Shown here: positions 22,738 through 33,200 of the stretch, piece after piece
Numbering within the stretch: position 1 is the first letter of the stretch
How the letters are laid out: the number at the start of each line of letters is the position of its first letter
Source of the DNA: Ypsolopha sequella
Taxonomy: Eukaryota; Arthropoda; Insecta; Lepidoptera; Ypsolophidae
Length of the DNA stretch: 64,000 nucleotides
Assembly (NCBI GenBank): GCA_934047225.1
Contig: OW203984.1
Coordinates: 10,859,201 to 10,923,200, forward strand
Direction of reading: 5' to 3'
Position numbers and translations under genes: made by a program
Notes under the pieces: model-generated
The model's input: the letters and a program-made list of their open reading frames with translations, nothing else
What the model was told of the DNA's origin: nothing
Databases searched by the model: none

Positions 22738-23032
22738 TAAAAAATATATATAATACAAAAAAAACGGTTATCAAACCAACAAACTCGCTCGTAGGCTAAA
22801 AAATTGCATTATAGAATTATTACCAATTGTATACATTGTTTAGGTTTCATTAGTACCTACAGTCATTTGGACACACAGACTACATCCGTTAGACATCTTA
22901 TCAACCACGAACAAGTAAGAATTTTTTCCGCCACTGCGCCGGGCCGGGTAGTAGAATAGAATATAAATAAATTATCATTTTATCATTGCAGTATAGAAAC
23001 GCAGAAAGAAAAGTAAATCTGGATGTGAGGAG

Positions 23033-23104
23033 CTCTGAACCGGGATTCGAACCCGGGACCTCTCGCTTGCCGGGCGATTGCTCTAACCTCTGAGCTATCC
23101 AGGT
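23033..23104 (-). tRNA. tRNA-like head (fifth copy)
   Basis: Same tRNA-like fold as the heads at 3-4.3 kb. Here the T loop reads TTCGAAT instead of TTCGATT. The anticodon loop CCGGCAA again lacks U33. Confidence 0.55.
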
Positions 23105-23198
23105 CTCAACACAACTCGTGAATTTACCGATGTGCTTTCCCATACTGCAATGATATTTATATGTAGATACCCACTTTACAGTGAGCCACTTAGCGCCT

Positions 23199-23257
23199 AG
23201 AGGTTAGAGCAATTGCCCGGCAAGCGAGAGGTTCCGGGTTCGAATCCCGGTTCAGAG
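23199..23257 (+). tRNA. Partial tRNA-like head, opposite orientation
   Basis: Begins inside the D arm (AGAGGTTAGAGC) and keeps the anticodon and T arms (GGTTCGAATCC). The 5' acceptor and A-box start are missing because the rearrangement junction lies at AGAGG. Confidence 0.5.
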
Positions 23258-23432
23258 CTCCTCAGATCCAGATTTATTTTTCTTTCTGCGTTTCTATACT
23301 GCAATGATATAATGATAATTTATATCTCCTTGCGATGGATAAATCGCCAAGTGTTCAAACATAGAAATTTATTTCTGTCATAGTTTAGAATAGAATATGA
23401 TTTTATTTATCTAAAAATTGCACAATAAGAGA

Positions 23433-24080
23433 ATAGTATTACCTTGACGCCTACAAGGGTGTATGTACCGGTGCTATAGGCGCCAAGCTCTTCACTTACA
23501 GAGTATTATATTAATAGTATTACCTTGACGCCTACAAGGGTGTATGTACCAGTGCTATAGGCGCCAAGCTCTTCACTTACAGAGTATTACATTAATAGTA
23601 TTACCTTGACCCCTACAAAGGTGTATGTACCGGTGCTATAGGCGCCAAGCTCTTCACTTACAGAGTATTACATTAATAGTATTACCTTGACGCCTACAAA
23701 GGTGTATGTACCGGTGCTATAGGCGCCAAGCTCTTCACTTACAGAGTATTACATTAATAGTATTACCTTGACGCCTACAAGGGTGTATGTACCGGTGCTA
23801 TAGGCGCCAAGCTCTTCACTTACAGAGTATTACATTAATAGTATTACCTTGACGCCTACAAAGGTGTATGTACCGGTGCTATAGGCGCCAAGCTCTTCAC
23901 TTACAGAGTATTACATTAATAGTATTACCTTCACGCCTACAAAGGTGTATGTACCGGTGCTATAGGCGCCAAGCTCTTCACTTACAGAGTATTACACTAA
24001 TAGTATTACCTTGACGCCTACAAGGGTGTATGTACCGGTGCTATAGGCGCCAAGCTCTTCACTTACAGAGTATTACATTA
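23433..24080. repeat. 81-bp minisatellite, 8 copies
   Basis: 'accttgacgcctacaa' starts at 23441 and recurs every 81 bp through 24008 (checked at 23441, 23522 and 24008). Copies differ by single substitutions only (e.g. gacccc, tcacgcc, accagtg) and show no length change. Each unit can fold: CTTGACGCCTA near one end pairs with TAGGCGCCAAG, ten of eleven positions. Not a CRISPR, because there is no spacer variation. Confidence 0.95.
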
Positions 24081-24683
24081 AAAATTAAATATAATATACC
24101 TATACAATAAAAGAGAATACAAAAAATAAACAAAAGAGCATGCAGCTTAACTAACAATAAATACAAAAATCAAGGGCATGTGAGAGGGTGGGTCTGTGTG
24201 AAGAGTGTGGATGAGAATGAGAGTGTGTGTGTAGGAAGAGTGTGTATGTTAGTGTATGTGTTTCCCTAGCCCTACGGCCAAGGTCTTGTGATCCGTATAT
24301 TTACTACTAGTGTGTGTGTGTGTGTCTGTCAAAAATTTGATGAAAAATATTAAACAACAAGTAAATTACATTTAGCATTTAAAACGAGAGACAAGAAGAT
24401 TCTCTGTTTCCTCATAACTTAGGGACTTAAGCCAGGGTATTAGTTCATTTTTAACTTCAAAAAGTCGCGGGGTAATGCGGGGAGGGAACTAAGCAAGGAA
24501 ATATAGATGGGTTAGTATGGAATGACATTTGTATAGTAGTGAAATTGCACTGATGTGTTGGGGAAAAATGTTTGCTCTCCTTACGACGTAAAAAGGCTTA
24601 GTGGTCTGTGTTTTGGCACAACTAATTGATTTCTAAAATGCGACTTAGTAGAACTTTTTTTTCGCTCTATTAACCTATAGACT
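24081..24683. other. GT-rich low-complexity and retro-tail-like sequence
   Basis: GT-rich tracts at about 24190-24330, including (GT)n at 24311-24325. The flanking sequence ('aaaataaacaaaagagcatg', 'aacgagagacaagaag') looks like a LINE 3' region in minus orientation, but no protein remnant is recognised. Confidence 0.4.
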
Positions 24684-24691
24684 ATAGACAG

Positions 24692-24953
24692 CAGTGGCGT
24701 GCACAGAACTTTTAGCTGGAAAAGCAAGCAATTGGTCAAGAATAACAATAAAAAAAATATGAAAAAATTTAAATATCACTTTGAAAAAAAAAAGTTTGTA
24801 TAGGAAATTTTCACTCTAGGGTAGACATTGTCTACCCTGGCGTCATACAAAAATTTTTTTTCAAAGTGATATTTAAATTTTTTCATATTTTTTTTATTGT
24901 TGTTCTTGACCAATTGTTTGCTTTTCCAGCAAAAAGTTCTGTGCACGCCACTG
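24692..24953. mobile_element. hAT-type MITE with perfect 8-bp target duplication (copy 1)
   Basis: The ends CAGTGGCGTGCACAGAAC and GTTCTGTGCACGCCACTG are perfect inverted repeats. The 8-bp ATAGACAG is duplicated at 24684-24691 and 24954-24961. The whole element folds on itself ('tgaaaaaatttaaatatcac' mirrored). Copy 2 is at 56430-56684. Confidence 0.95.
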
Positions 24954-25003
24954 ATAGACAGTGTGTCTTTTTATTAATAAAAAGTAAGAAAGATTTTACC
25001 TGA

Positions 25004-25375
25004 CTATCCATCCATCAGCCTAGTTCGTCCACTGCTGGACATAAGCCTTTCCAGGACTTTGCCACTTCCGGTGCTCATCTTGAAAGAATTGCCCATACTC
25101 ACACACGCTGGGTAGGCGGGTTGGTGAGCGAGGTGCTGGAACCCTCGCACCAGTGACGCCGCTGCCTGTCACGAGTCTGTTCAATTTAAGGCCCGGCTAC
25201 TAGAGATGTATATACCACCATCCATCGGTCCCAGGCATGGTGGGCCTCCTGGTTTTTTGCCTGTGAACTGTCCTCTTACTCTCCCCCGAATTACTTCGAG
25301 GGGATCTCCAAGTAAGACGGTGGTACCACCACAGTCGAGCCCGGCATCAGCTCTACCACCTGCTATACCTGACTA
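25004..25375 (-). pseudogene. RTE-like retroelement 3' fragment, copy 2
   Basis: Same family as 11966-12258, minus strand. Remnants of GRVRGQFTGKKPGGPPCLGP and of the CVSMGNSF / GKVLERL...SSSGRTRLMDG tail appear in mixed frames. It ends with 'ctgatggatggatag' on the minus strand. Several frame changes make it non-functional. Confidence 0.55.
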
Positions 25376-26205
25376 GTTTCGCTATAATCGTACAGTTTCA
25401 GTTTGGCACGGAGGGGGAACCGTCGCGTAATCCTGTTGCCGCCGAAGAAAATGTACAATTACATTGAAACCAGTCAGGTGAAATCTGAGTAACATAATAT
25501 TATCTTGAGTAGCCGTTTATATTAATTACGAATATAAACCACGAATCTTTTAGTAATAAAAAAGTGTGTGTGTTTTTTTTTCAAATACACACATTTTATT
25601 TTCATATACACAATTTCAAATACAGACATTTTAAGGACAGACTTCATAGAATTCCATTTTTGGTAAACATAACAAAATGTCGAAACAGCAAGATAACTTC
25701 GAAACTGTAACTTTGATAAGCTATTATTCAATACCATTTTACAATTTTGCTTTGATATTTACAAAGCAGAAAAAAAGTGAAATCATTTTTCCGAAAATTA
25801 AAAATGCACGTTCAGCAGCGCTGTTGAACATGAAGCGAAATATTCTCGTAATATTTCATTAATAATTGAGCGACGGTTGTAAAGTCCGGGAGATTCTTGA
25901 ACATCGTAATGTTACTCGTACAAATTAGGGAAGTAGACTAGAAAATCTTTCCTCATTTTCTTTGCTTAATTAAAGGCCATAATTTATTTGACTTAAGAAT
26001 GTCTTAAGTCAAAAGCTACATCATTTCATATTCTTGAATTTATTTGTTTGCGACTTTCACAGCGTGGGTTTGTTTTTATTATCCCGGGGTGAAAAGTGAC
26101 TTATTCTGCACCCGTCTCTGAAACCAAATAATTATGCAACAAATATTTCAACGCGATATTCTAGTAATCTAGTCGTAGGGCTTACCTACGCTCAATCAGA
26201 AGAGA
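25376..26205. other. Non-coding, nothing recognised
   Basis: AT-rich sequence with a small inverted repeat 'gacttaagaatgtcttaagtc' near 25990-26010. No gene. Confidence 0.4.
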
Positions 26206-26545
26206 CGGTTTTTAGGGTTCAGCGGTTAAGTACCCAAAGGGTAACCAACGGGACCCTATTACTAAGACTCCGCTGTCCATCTGTCTGTCCGTATATCCGT
26301 ATGTCTGTCTGTCTGTCCGTCTGTCCGTCTGTCACCAGGCGGTATCTCATGAACTGTGATAGTTAGACAGTTGGAATTTTCACAGATGATGTATTTCTGT
26401 TGCCGCTATAACAACCAATACTAAAAAAAAGAAATTAAATATTTAAGGGGGCTCCCATACAACAGACATGTTTTTTTGCCGTTTTTATAGATAATGGTAC
26501 GGAACCCTTCGTGCGCGAATCCGACTCGCACTTGGCCGTTTTTTT
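26206..26545 (+). repeat. REP-type repeat with (CTGT/CCGT)n microsatellite
   Basis: 'aagtacccaaagggtaacc', a CTGT/CCGT tract at about 26277-26333, 'gtatctcatgaactgtgata' and the terminal 'cggaacccttcgtgcgcga' with TTGGCCGTTTTTTT. Closest to 6540-6868. Confidence 0.85.
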
Positions 26546-26938
26546 TAAACCGTGTGGCTAAACGGCTGCTGGCTATTCTAAAAACGAAGGATTTGCGTAT
26601 ATCATGAATTCTGTTAAAACTACGGAGGTCACCTCGCTCCGCTCCACTTCACTCGGCTCCATGTACCTTAACCTAACACGCTCCTTCCCGCTCCGATTCA
26701 CTTCGCTCGTAGTCACATCTACTTTTGACATTTTGTTAAAATTTCCCAGCTCCGATAAAAAGAAGAAAAAGAAAAACTTCTGACGCGGGTCATTTTGTTT
26801 CAGATCATTATCATAAAACAATAATATCCACGAGCGGTTTACAAAAGGCGTCTGTATGTTTGTATGTAGGTATGTGTGTTTTTCCGTCGATAACCCGAGT
26901 ATCGTTGATCGGAATGTCATGAAATTTGGTAGGTGACA

Positions 26939-27477
26939 CTCAATAATTTCTCCACTAACCTACACTGGTAAAAACTCTTTGATAATGCACCGTCTCAACA
27001 AGTAAGGTGAGTGAAACGAGTGACCTATCGCTCGTCCCGTTTTCTCCCTCCGCACGCCTCCGCTACCCCTGATGCGACAGAATGCAATTCTAGATTTATG
27101 TAATTTGCGTCCGCGATTTCGAATGCCAACCCATAGCGATTTATTGAAATCCTATACGTTTTACATACGAAATGACTGCATTTTCCAAATATTTATGAAC
27201 CACCACGGATCCGAAATTCAATAAAAATTGTTTTTACTTGAGAAATGCTTAAAAAAATCGAACAAGAAAATAGAACATTTTGGAGCTTAAAACATAGATT
27301 TCTAAGTGCTTGTATTTCCTAAGCATGTTGATTATCTGAAATTTAAAGTTAAATCGGACTTGTAGGTTGTGCAAAAGATGAAGTTACTCAAAGTTTTTTT
27401 TGATTTAATGCATTAGAGTACAAATGAAAAGCTAAATCGTTTTGTATGTCCGCGGAGTCTTGCGCTCTTCCTTTAAT
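26939..27477 (+). repeat. Dispersed repeat, family G, copy 1
   Basis: About 540 bp, nearly collinear with 62878-63417 in the opposite orientation. Shared blocks include 'aggtgagtgaaacgagtgac', 'cctgatgcgacagaatg', 'acattttggagcttaaaa' and 'ccgcggagtcttgcgctctt'. No coding capacity seen. Confidence 0.8.
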
Positions 27478-27698
27478 GAGACAAAAAGAATTTTTAAGTT
27501 CGAACATGAGTTAAATTGGTCAAGGAGTTGCCAAAATATAGAGTTGTAAAAGGGGTTGCGAGTTCACAGTTTCGGGCGAACTTCTAGTTATAATCAGATG
27601 ATAGTAGTAGTTTGCCTAGCAGCTCACTCCAAACTGTGAACTCGCGATTCGATCTTGACCGATTTGGCTCATGTTCGAACTTAATTTTTTTTTGTCTC
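27478..27698. repeat. Inverted repeat (about 70-bp imperfect arms)
   Basis: 'gagacaaaaagaattttta' and 'gttcgaacatgag' are mirrored by 'ctcatgttcgaac' and 'ttttttgtctc'. Inside, 'gcgagttcacagtttcgg' is mirrored by 'aaactgtgaactcgc'. Confidence 0.7.
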
Positions 27699-27898
27699 AT
27701 TTACTCGTCTACCAAATTTCATGACGTTCCGATCAACGATACCCGAGAGTTATCATCGGAAAAACATTACATACATACGTACGTACATACATACAAACGC
27801 CCAATTGCTTCAGTAGACTCGGAGACCTTCATTCGCTTCGCTCACTCGTTCAATTACCTGTCTTTTACATCTGTATTGAATCCATTTCCATGAAGGTG

Positions 27899-28153
27899 TT
27901 TAAAATTAACAAATTGCTTGCGAATATTTTAAATAATTGGAAATCTTAAATATCACAACTAAAAGCGTTCTTGTAAAAGTTCCAGTAGGTTTATCACAAA
28001 ATAGTTTGTTCACATAGAATAAACTATTCACAAATGATTAAATTGATAATCAAAGGTACAAGAAATCATCAAATAGTGTCAGAATGGAGTTCCAAAGAAG
28101 TAATTAAGAGTCTAAATTTTATTGAAAAAGGCGTTACTTTGCGGAAGTCCATC
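27899..28153. other. Non-coding, AT-rich
   Basis: No repeat or gene recognised; precedes a strong hairpin. Confidence 0.4.
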
Positions 28154-28565
28154 ATAAATTTGTGGATATATTAATAATTTGCAATATTCCGCTAAACACT
28201 TTTACCATGCTATTCAAAATGCAGACTCAAGCATCGCCCGCTCTCCCGCATAAAACATGCACAAGCTAAACAAGCAGTACGAGCACGAAATAAAGCAATC
28301 TTAAATAACAAGCAAGAAAGCTTATCGAAGATTTTGCTGTCGAGCGGTCGGACGGACTACACATCCCGAGGTGCCTCGTTTAGAGGCGAAACACGTGTCG
28401 ATAAGTTTTCTTGTTTGTTATTGCTTTATTTTGTGCTCGTACTGCTTGCTTAGCTTGTGCATGTTTTATGCGGGAGGGCGGGCGGTGCTTGAGTCTGCAT
28501 TTTGAATAGCATGGTAAGAGTGTTTAGCGGAATATTGCAAATTATTAATATATCCACAAATTTAT
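28154..28565. mobile_element. 410-bp near-perfect hairpin (foldback element)
   Basis: The arms run from 28154 inward to about 28330 and from 28565 inward to about 28397. The left arm has 'gtggatatattaataatttg' and 'cgcataaaacatgcacaag', and the right has 'cttgtgcatgttttatgcg' and 'caaattattaatatatccac'. The roughly 65-nt loop includes the small palindrome CGAGGTGCCTCG. Arm identity appears high over about 170 bp. No target duplication is certain. Confidence 0.85.
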
Positions 28566-29340
28566 TTAAGAGTCTATAATATCTTCCATTGCTTCGCATG
28601 ATCCGCTGTTATATTAACAATACTCCACCAATCACTCTGAAATAAAGATCTGGTAAAGTTGGGGAATAATTATACGCCCAGAATGTAGCGAAAATCTGAT
28701 TCCATTAAATATTTTCCATGGAAAAAAATTGCAAATGTACCTTGTAACTGTACAATAAACTCCTAGTATCCAATTAATACTTACGTACTATTTATTATTA
28801 TTAATTTATTTTTAATACTTAAACACACCCAGATTGTTTTACATGAAAAAAAAAAACACCTTTATATTCAGCGATAGAAATTTTTTTTCGGCTTTACACC
28901 CGATTTTCGAGAGCACGTGTCATCTCAATTTTAAACAATTAATAAAACGTCATAGGATTCAGTTTTACTTATTCCAAAATGGCGTACTCTTAAGTATAAA
29001 TTATAAATAAAGCTTAAATCTCTGTGAATTCCAAAACTCTTCTCTCGCCTTACCTTATTGTTGAAGTAACAGGTATTCCTTTGAGAGTTGATCTAAGAGC
29101 TGAATTTCAGAGACTCGACAAAATCTCAGGGTTATCAAATTCAATCAGGATTTCGCTTTGTTTGGAAGTTTTCGGATGCTAAGTCCCAAACTTTGTTTTT
29201 AAGGCGTAATTATTTGATGAGTAAATAAATTTGTTCTGAATGATAGCTGTTGCTTTTAAAAAAAAATTGTGTTTCAATCGTGCGTGTAAAGTTCGTGATT
29301 TACAAATTACATTTTTTGTCCTAAACATAAAAAGGTAGTT
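28566..29340. other. Non-coding, AT-rich
   Basis: Nothing recognised. Confidence 0.4.
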
Positions 29341-29344
29341 CCCT

Positions 29345-29500
29345 GGAACCGTAGCAAAGTGTTTAATCGCGCGCGACGCCACTAGTTGAATCAGAAGTGC
29401 AAGGAGCGTGACGTACATTTTAATCGCAAAAACCTCGTCGCGTCACTCACCTCGCACTTGTGATTCAACTAAGTCACATTGCACGCGATTAAACAGCATA
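29345..29500. repeat. Imperfect inverted repeat
   Basis: 'gtttaatcgcgcgcgacg' with 'agttgaatcagaagtgca' on the left is mirrored by 'tgcacgcgattaaac' with 'cgcacttgtgattcaact' on the right. Arms about 60 bp. Confidence 0.6.
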
Positions 29501-29560
29501 CTTCGGGCCCTGGTAAATTCAAAACTAACGCATAAAATGGAACTAAAGATAGACCTATTG

Positions 29561-30222
29561 TCTAAAGTCGAGTCCAGAATTAGGCGAACTAACTTGACAG
29601 CCGAAAATGTTGCCAGACATAGGAAAAAATAAATAGTGATAGGTTTATGTCGACACAAATATGTCGATATAGCCTTGTGCCTTCTATAAATCTGATTCTA
29701 TTTATATTTTATCAAGTAATTGTCGTCGAAACTTTCACACTCATACATATTTGCCAAATAGGGACGAACTACAGCAATTTATATGATATAATATGATCTG
29801 AAGGATGTACTGTTTAAAGCGGATATTTACGATACTTACTCCTCAAATTAGGAATAAAATACAAAAATAATGATGTTATTACAACAGGCCATTGTGATCC
29901 TTTTAGGTGGTTTCTGTCGGGCTAGTACGGTACATTTAATGTTCCATTCTTTCTGGCAAATATGAAAGTGCGATAGAGACAAACGCTATTATATCGTCGA
30001 TGATAATTCCAAATCCGTTATATGTTCGATTTTAATTAATTTAATTAATTTTTATTATTATTATTTTGCTTAGTAAAATTATTAGTTTGATTCCAAACAC
30101 AAAAATAATGATTAACTAGACTTTTTAAACATCGATATTAACAGCACTAGCCAAACTGTGGCAACATTAGTGTACAATGAACTGTCAAGTTAGTTCGCCT
30201 AATTCTGGACTCGACTTTAGTT
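29561..30222. mobile_element. Element with 39-bp perfect terminal inverted repeats
   Basis: CTAAAGTCGAGTCCAGAATT (continuing AGGCGAACTAACTTGACAG) at 29562-29600 is the exact reverse complement of 30183-30221. A weaker match ('aatgttgcca') continues inward. The roughly 580-bp interior is AT-rich with no recognisable gene. No clear target duplication. Confidence 0.8.
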
Positions 30223-30595
30223 CCGTTATTTTTTTATTTGTCTTTAATTCAGCCCATAAGAGTCTCTCTAAGCTATTTTAAGCTATTCATTCAAAACTTG
30301 AACCAATATCTTGTAAACTATATTATAATATAAGTATTAGTATTAGTAGTATATATTATACTGTAACTATTTGTATCTATGTAAGTATTTACATTAAAAT
30401 GTCGGAAGTATGCGTGACAAAATAATAGTTCTGGCATAATAACAGCGTTGTAGTCTACTGGCTGCAACACATGCTGAGTCAGGGCCTTTTTACCCAGCAC
30501 TTAATTTTTTTTTGTATCTAAAATGTGTTTGAATTAATTTGTTGATAGTGCTGAGTAAATAAAGATTATATCTATCTATCTATCTATCTATCTTT
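30223..30595. repeat. Retroelement-like 3' tail ending in (ATCT)n
   Basis: 'gctgagtaaataaagattat' is followed by an ATCT microsatellite at 30569-30594, the form of many LINE 3' ends. No protein remnant is visible upstream. Confidence 0.5.
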
Positions 30596-31555
30596 AATAC
30601 CAAAAGAAGTATAATATACGATATAAGCCAGGCGAGCAAGGCGAAGCGCCAAAAAATAGCACCTCTATCTATTTCCACGCAACCGAGTGGAAGAGATACC
30701 TGAGACAATTTATATCAAGGGCTACTTACACTTGAGAATGTATAAGAAAGCGCAATGACAAAGTACCATCAATTTATAAATCCTCTGTGAGTAAGAGATG
30801 CCGGAAAAAAGTAATTTTCTGCCGGTTTAGATTGCTGAAATTAGATTGCGGCAAAAATCACGTCGACAGTTCCGCAAGTATCTTATTTACTCTGTTTATC
30901 TTCTGTCATTTTGTAGCCAAAATTTTAGCCTGATAAGAAGAGATCGGAATTAGGTTGTGTGATTTATGTATTGGTGCTATGTTGATTTTAAGGCTGCGCC
31001 GAGCTTAGAACGATTAGGCACCTCGCTTGTTTTCTCGTGGTCGTTTTATTGAATTTAACAGAAAAAATCATATTTAATTTACCAGACAAAATTTTAAAAA
31101 TGTGAAACGGCTCAATTGTATTTTATAACATTTGTAATTGTCTTGAATTGTGGTTGAGACAAAGTTCGACAGTTAAGTGATTGAAATGACTAAAACCCCA
31201 ATACCTTTTTTAGATTTTGGGCCTACTTTAGATAGATTTGTTTCTTACACCATAAGTTATTTTTAATATTCGCTGCGGCGGAAGTGTAGAAACATTCTCT
31301 ATGATAATAAATATATATTTTATTTATTTGTCATTGAAATATTATTCAATAAATCAATTTAACAGTGACTGTCGTTTTGGATTATTTTGCTCGACGCCCT
31401 CTTAAGGATATTCTCGGGATCAGAATTCTGACAGATTTTGTTATGATTGTTATATATTCATCGGCTAATTCATTTTAATCAATTATCGTACCTTTATTCT
31501 CTGAATATTATATAATATATATATTTTTTTTATAAAAATATATTACTGCTTCTAT
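30596..31555. other. Non-coding, nothing recognised
   Basis: AT-rich sequence without repeat matches in the window. Confidence 0.4.
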
Positions 31556-31559
31556 ATTG

Positions 31560-32412
31560 AAAAAAAAAAACGGCCGTGTGCGACTCAGACTCGCGTATTG
31601 TGGATGATAAATTTAATTTTCTCATTTGTTTTCGTGAATATCTCAACCGCTTTATTTTTCTTGTAATTTTTACGTAAACATATACTACCATGATTTTTTT
31701 TTCATATTTTTCGGTCCACCAGTTTTGGAGATAAGGGGTGTGGGGACATACAATGAATGAAATCCTTGCAAAAGTTTTTCACAGTTTCTCGAAATGGATG
31801 CAATAATATAGCCAAACTATATGCTTTTACAATTAGCTTTTTAATACCTTCAATCTGATACCCATTCTGTATTTATATATTTTTTTTTGTTTAAATTTAT
31901 TTTACTTCTTTTTTATATTTCTCATTTGTGCTCAGCTTTTTTTAAATCGCTATAGTTTTCCTGTAATTGGCCAGTAATATAACCTATAATCTACATTTTT
32001 TTTTCATATTTTTCGGTCCACTAGTTTCGGAGATAAGGGGATATAAAGAATATACATATTTTTGTGTTTTTTTAAAGATTTCTCGAAACCAGTGCCAGTA
32101 AATATAGTGAAAATATATATTTTTACAATCAACTTTTTAATATGTACAATTTGATTCTCGTATTGTATTTTTAGGATAATATATTTTATTTTTGTCACTT
32201 GTTTTGGAAATACTTTGAACAATTTCAAATTTTTCATATTTTTTTTACACCATGATATGTGGGCAAATTAATGCTATTTTTGTACCAAATTTCTTGTCTT
32301 TATCTTTAACGATGCTAAAGTTATGAAGCTGTGATGTATACGGACGAACGGACAACGGAGTCTCACCATAAAGGTTCCTTTTGCACCTTTTAGGTACTAC
32401 GGAACCCTAAAA
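31560..32412 (+). repeat. Long REP-related repeat
   Basis: Starts with a poly-A run and 'cgactcagactcgcgtattg', contains 'tttttcggtccaccagtttt' twice in variant form, and ends 'ctacggaaccctaaaat'. Same family as 9261-10468 and 21355-21990. Confidence 0.7.
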
Positions 32413-32721
32413 TTTCAAAGAGTTCATTTCAATAAAAATGCAGATATGAAGAGATGTTTGTGAAAATTTGTAATCTCCGATGAATTAGTATTTAAAGTAA
32501 TCTACATTGTGAACTTTGTATCTATATTTAGTTGCAAATAAAAAAATCACACTCCTTATTCCGATCTCTGCTAACCTTAAATTTTGTTGACTTTTGGTAT
32601 CCATTGACTTTGATTGATATAGCCAAATTAATGGGCGACTCGGTAAATGGTCAGGACCAAGGTTCAGTGACTCCTTTTGGAAAATACGTTTTTTTTATTT
32701 GTGCTCCTATAATTCGCTTAG

Positions 32722-33200
32722 GTTAAATTATGTTAAAGTGTGTTAATTCGAAAACCATTTGCAGATTTTGGTTTAACAAGTCGTATTTTAGAACTTGTGG
32801 TCTAAAAAACCTCATGATGATGAATGTTTTTACGAAAAAGCTGCAACTTCCATTAGCCTTCTTGTGACGTCACTTGTGAAAAGGCTGTTTAGAAATGTGT
32901 CCTTTGCTATCAAGATACATTTATAATGATTTGCTTCCGACTGACATGACAGATGAGAAGACAGATAGAGACAGACCATATTTTTATAAGCAATCACACA
33001 TCACAGCTTGTATAAGGCCTAAAATGCCCCAAGTGACGTCATATCTGAATATAAAAAAATTATAAAAATAAAATGATCAAATTATATGCCATAATAATGA
33101 AAACTACGATCTAAAATGGCGTATATTCTCTAAAAAAAATATATATATATATTTAGGGAATTAAGCTATGGGAATTCTATTATGAAAAACACCGTGTCAA
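32722..33200 (+). repeat. Dispersed repeat, family K, copy 1
   Basis: 'gtgtgttaattcgaaaac', 'tgtgacgtcacttg', 'ggctgtttagaaatgtgtcc' and 'ttataagcaatcacacatca' recur in the same order at 48307-48765. Function unknown. Confidence 0.75.

Larger units (their letters stand above)
22962..23390. repeat. Inverted pair of the 389-bp tRNA-headed unit
   Basis: The left part is a minus-orientation unit (head at 23033-23104) running to 'gagccacttagcgcct'. At AGAGG (23199-23203) it switches to a plus-orientation unit that starts inside the tRNA-like head and ends 'tttctgtcatagttt'. AGAGG occurs both in the unit body ('gcgcctagaggacgctag') and in the head ('gctcagaggttagagc'), so the junction lies on a 5-bp microhomology. 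Confidence 0.85.
26860..27790. repeat. Inverted repeat bracketing family G copy 1
   Basis: 'ccgagtatcgttgatcgga' and 'gtcatgaaatttggtag' at about 26895-26930 are mirrored by 'ctaccaaatttcatgacg' and 'tccgatcaacgatac' at about 27710-27742. Next to each arm is a run of 'gtatgt' / 'acatac' repeats. The bracketed part contains family G (26939-27477). Confidence 0.7.

Noticed and set aside
23433..24080. CRISPR array
   Set aside because: Units are head-to-tail 81-bp copies with no variable spacers, and the window is eukaryotic.
26573..26920. 115-codon minus frame near the family G copy
   Set aside because: It is made mainly of 'cgctccgctcc'-type low-complexity repeats and inverted-repeat arm.
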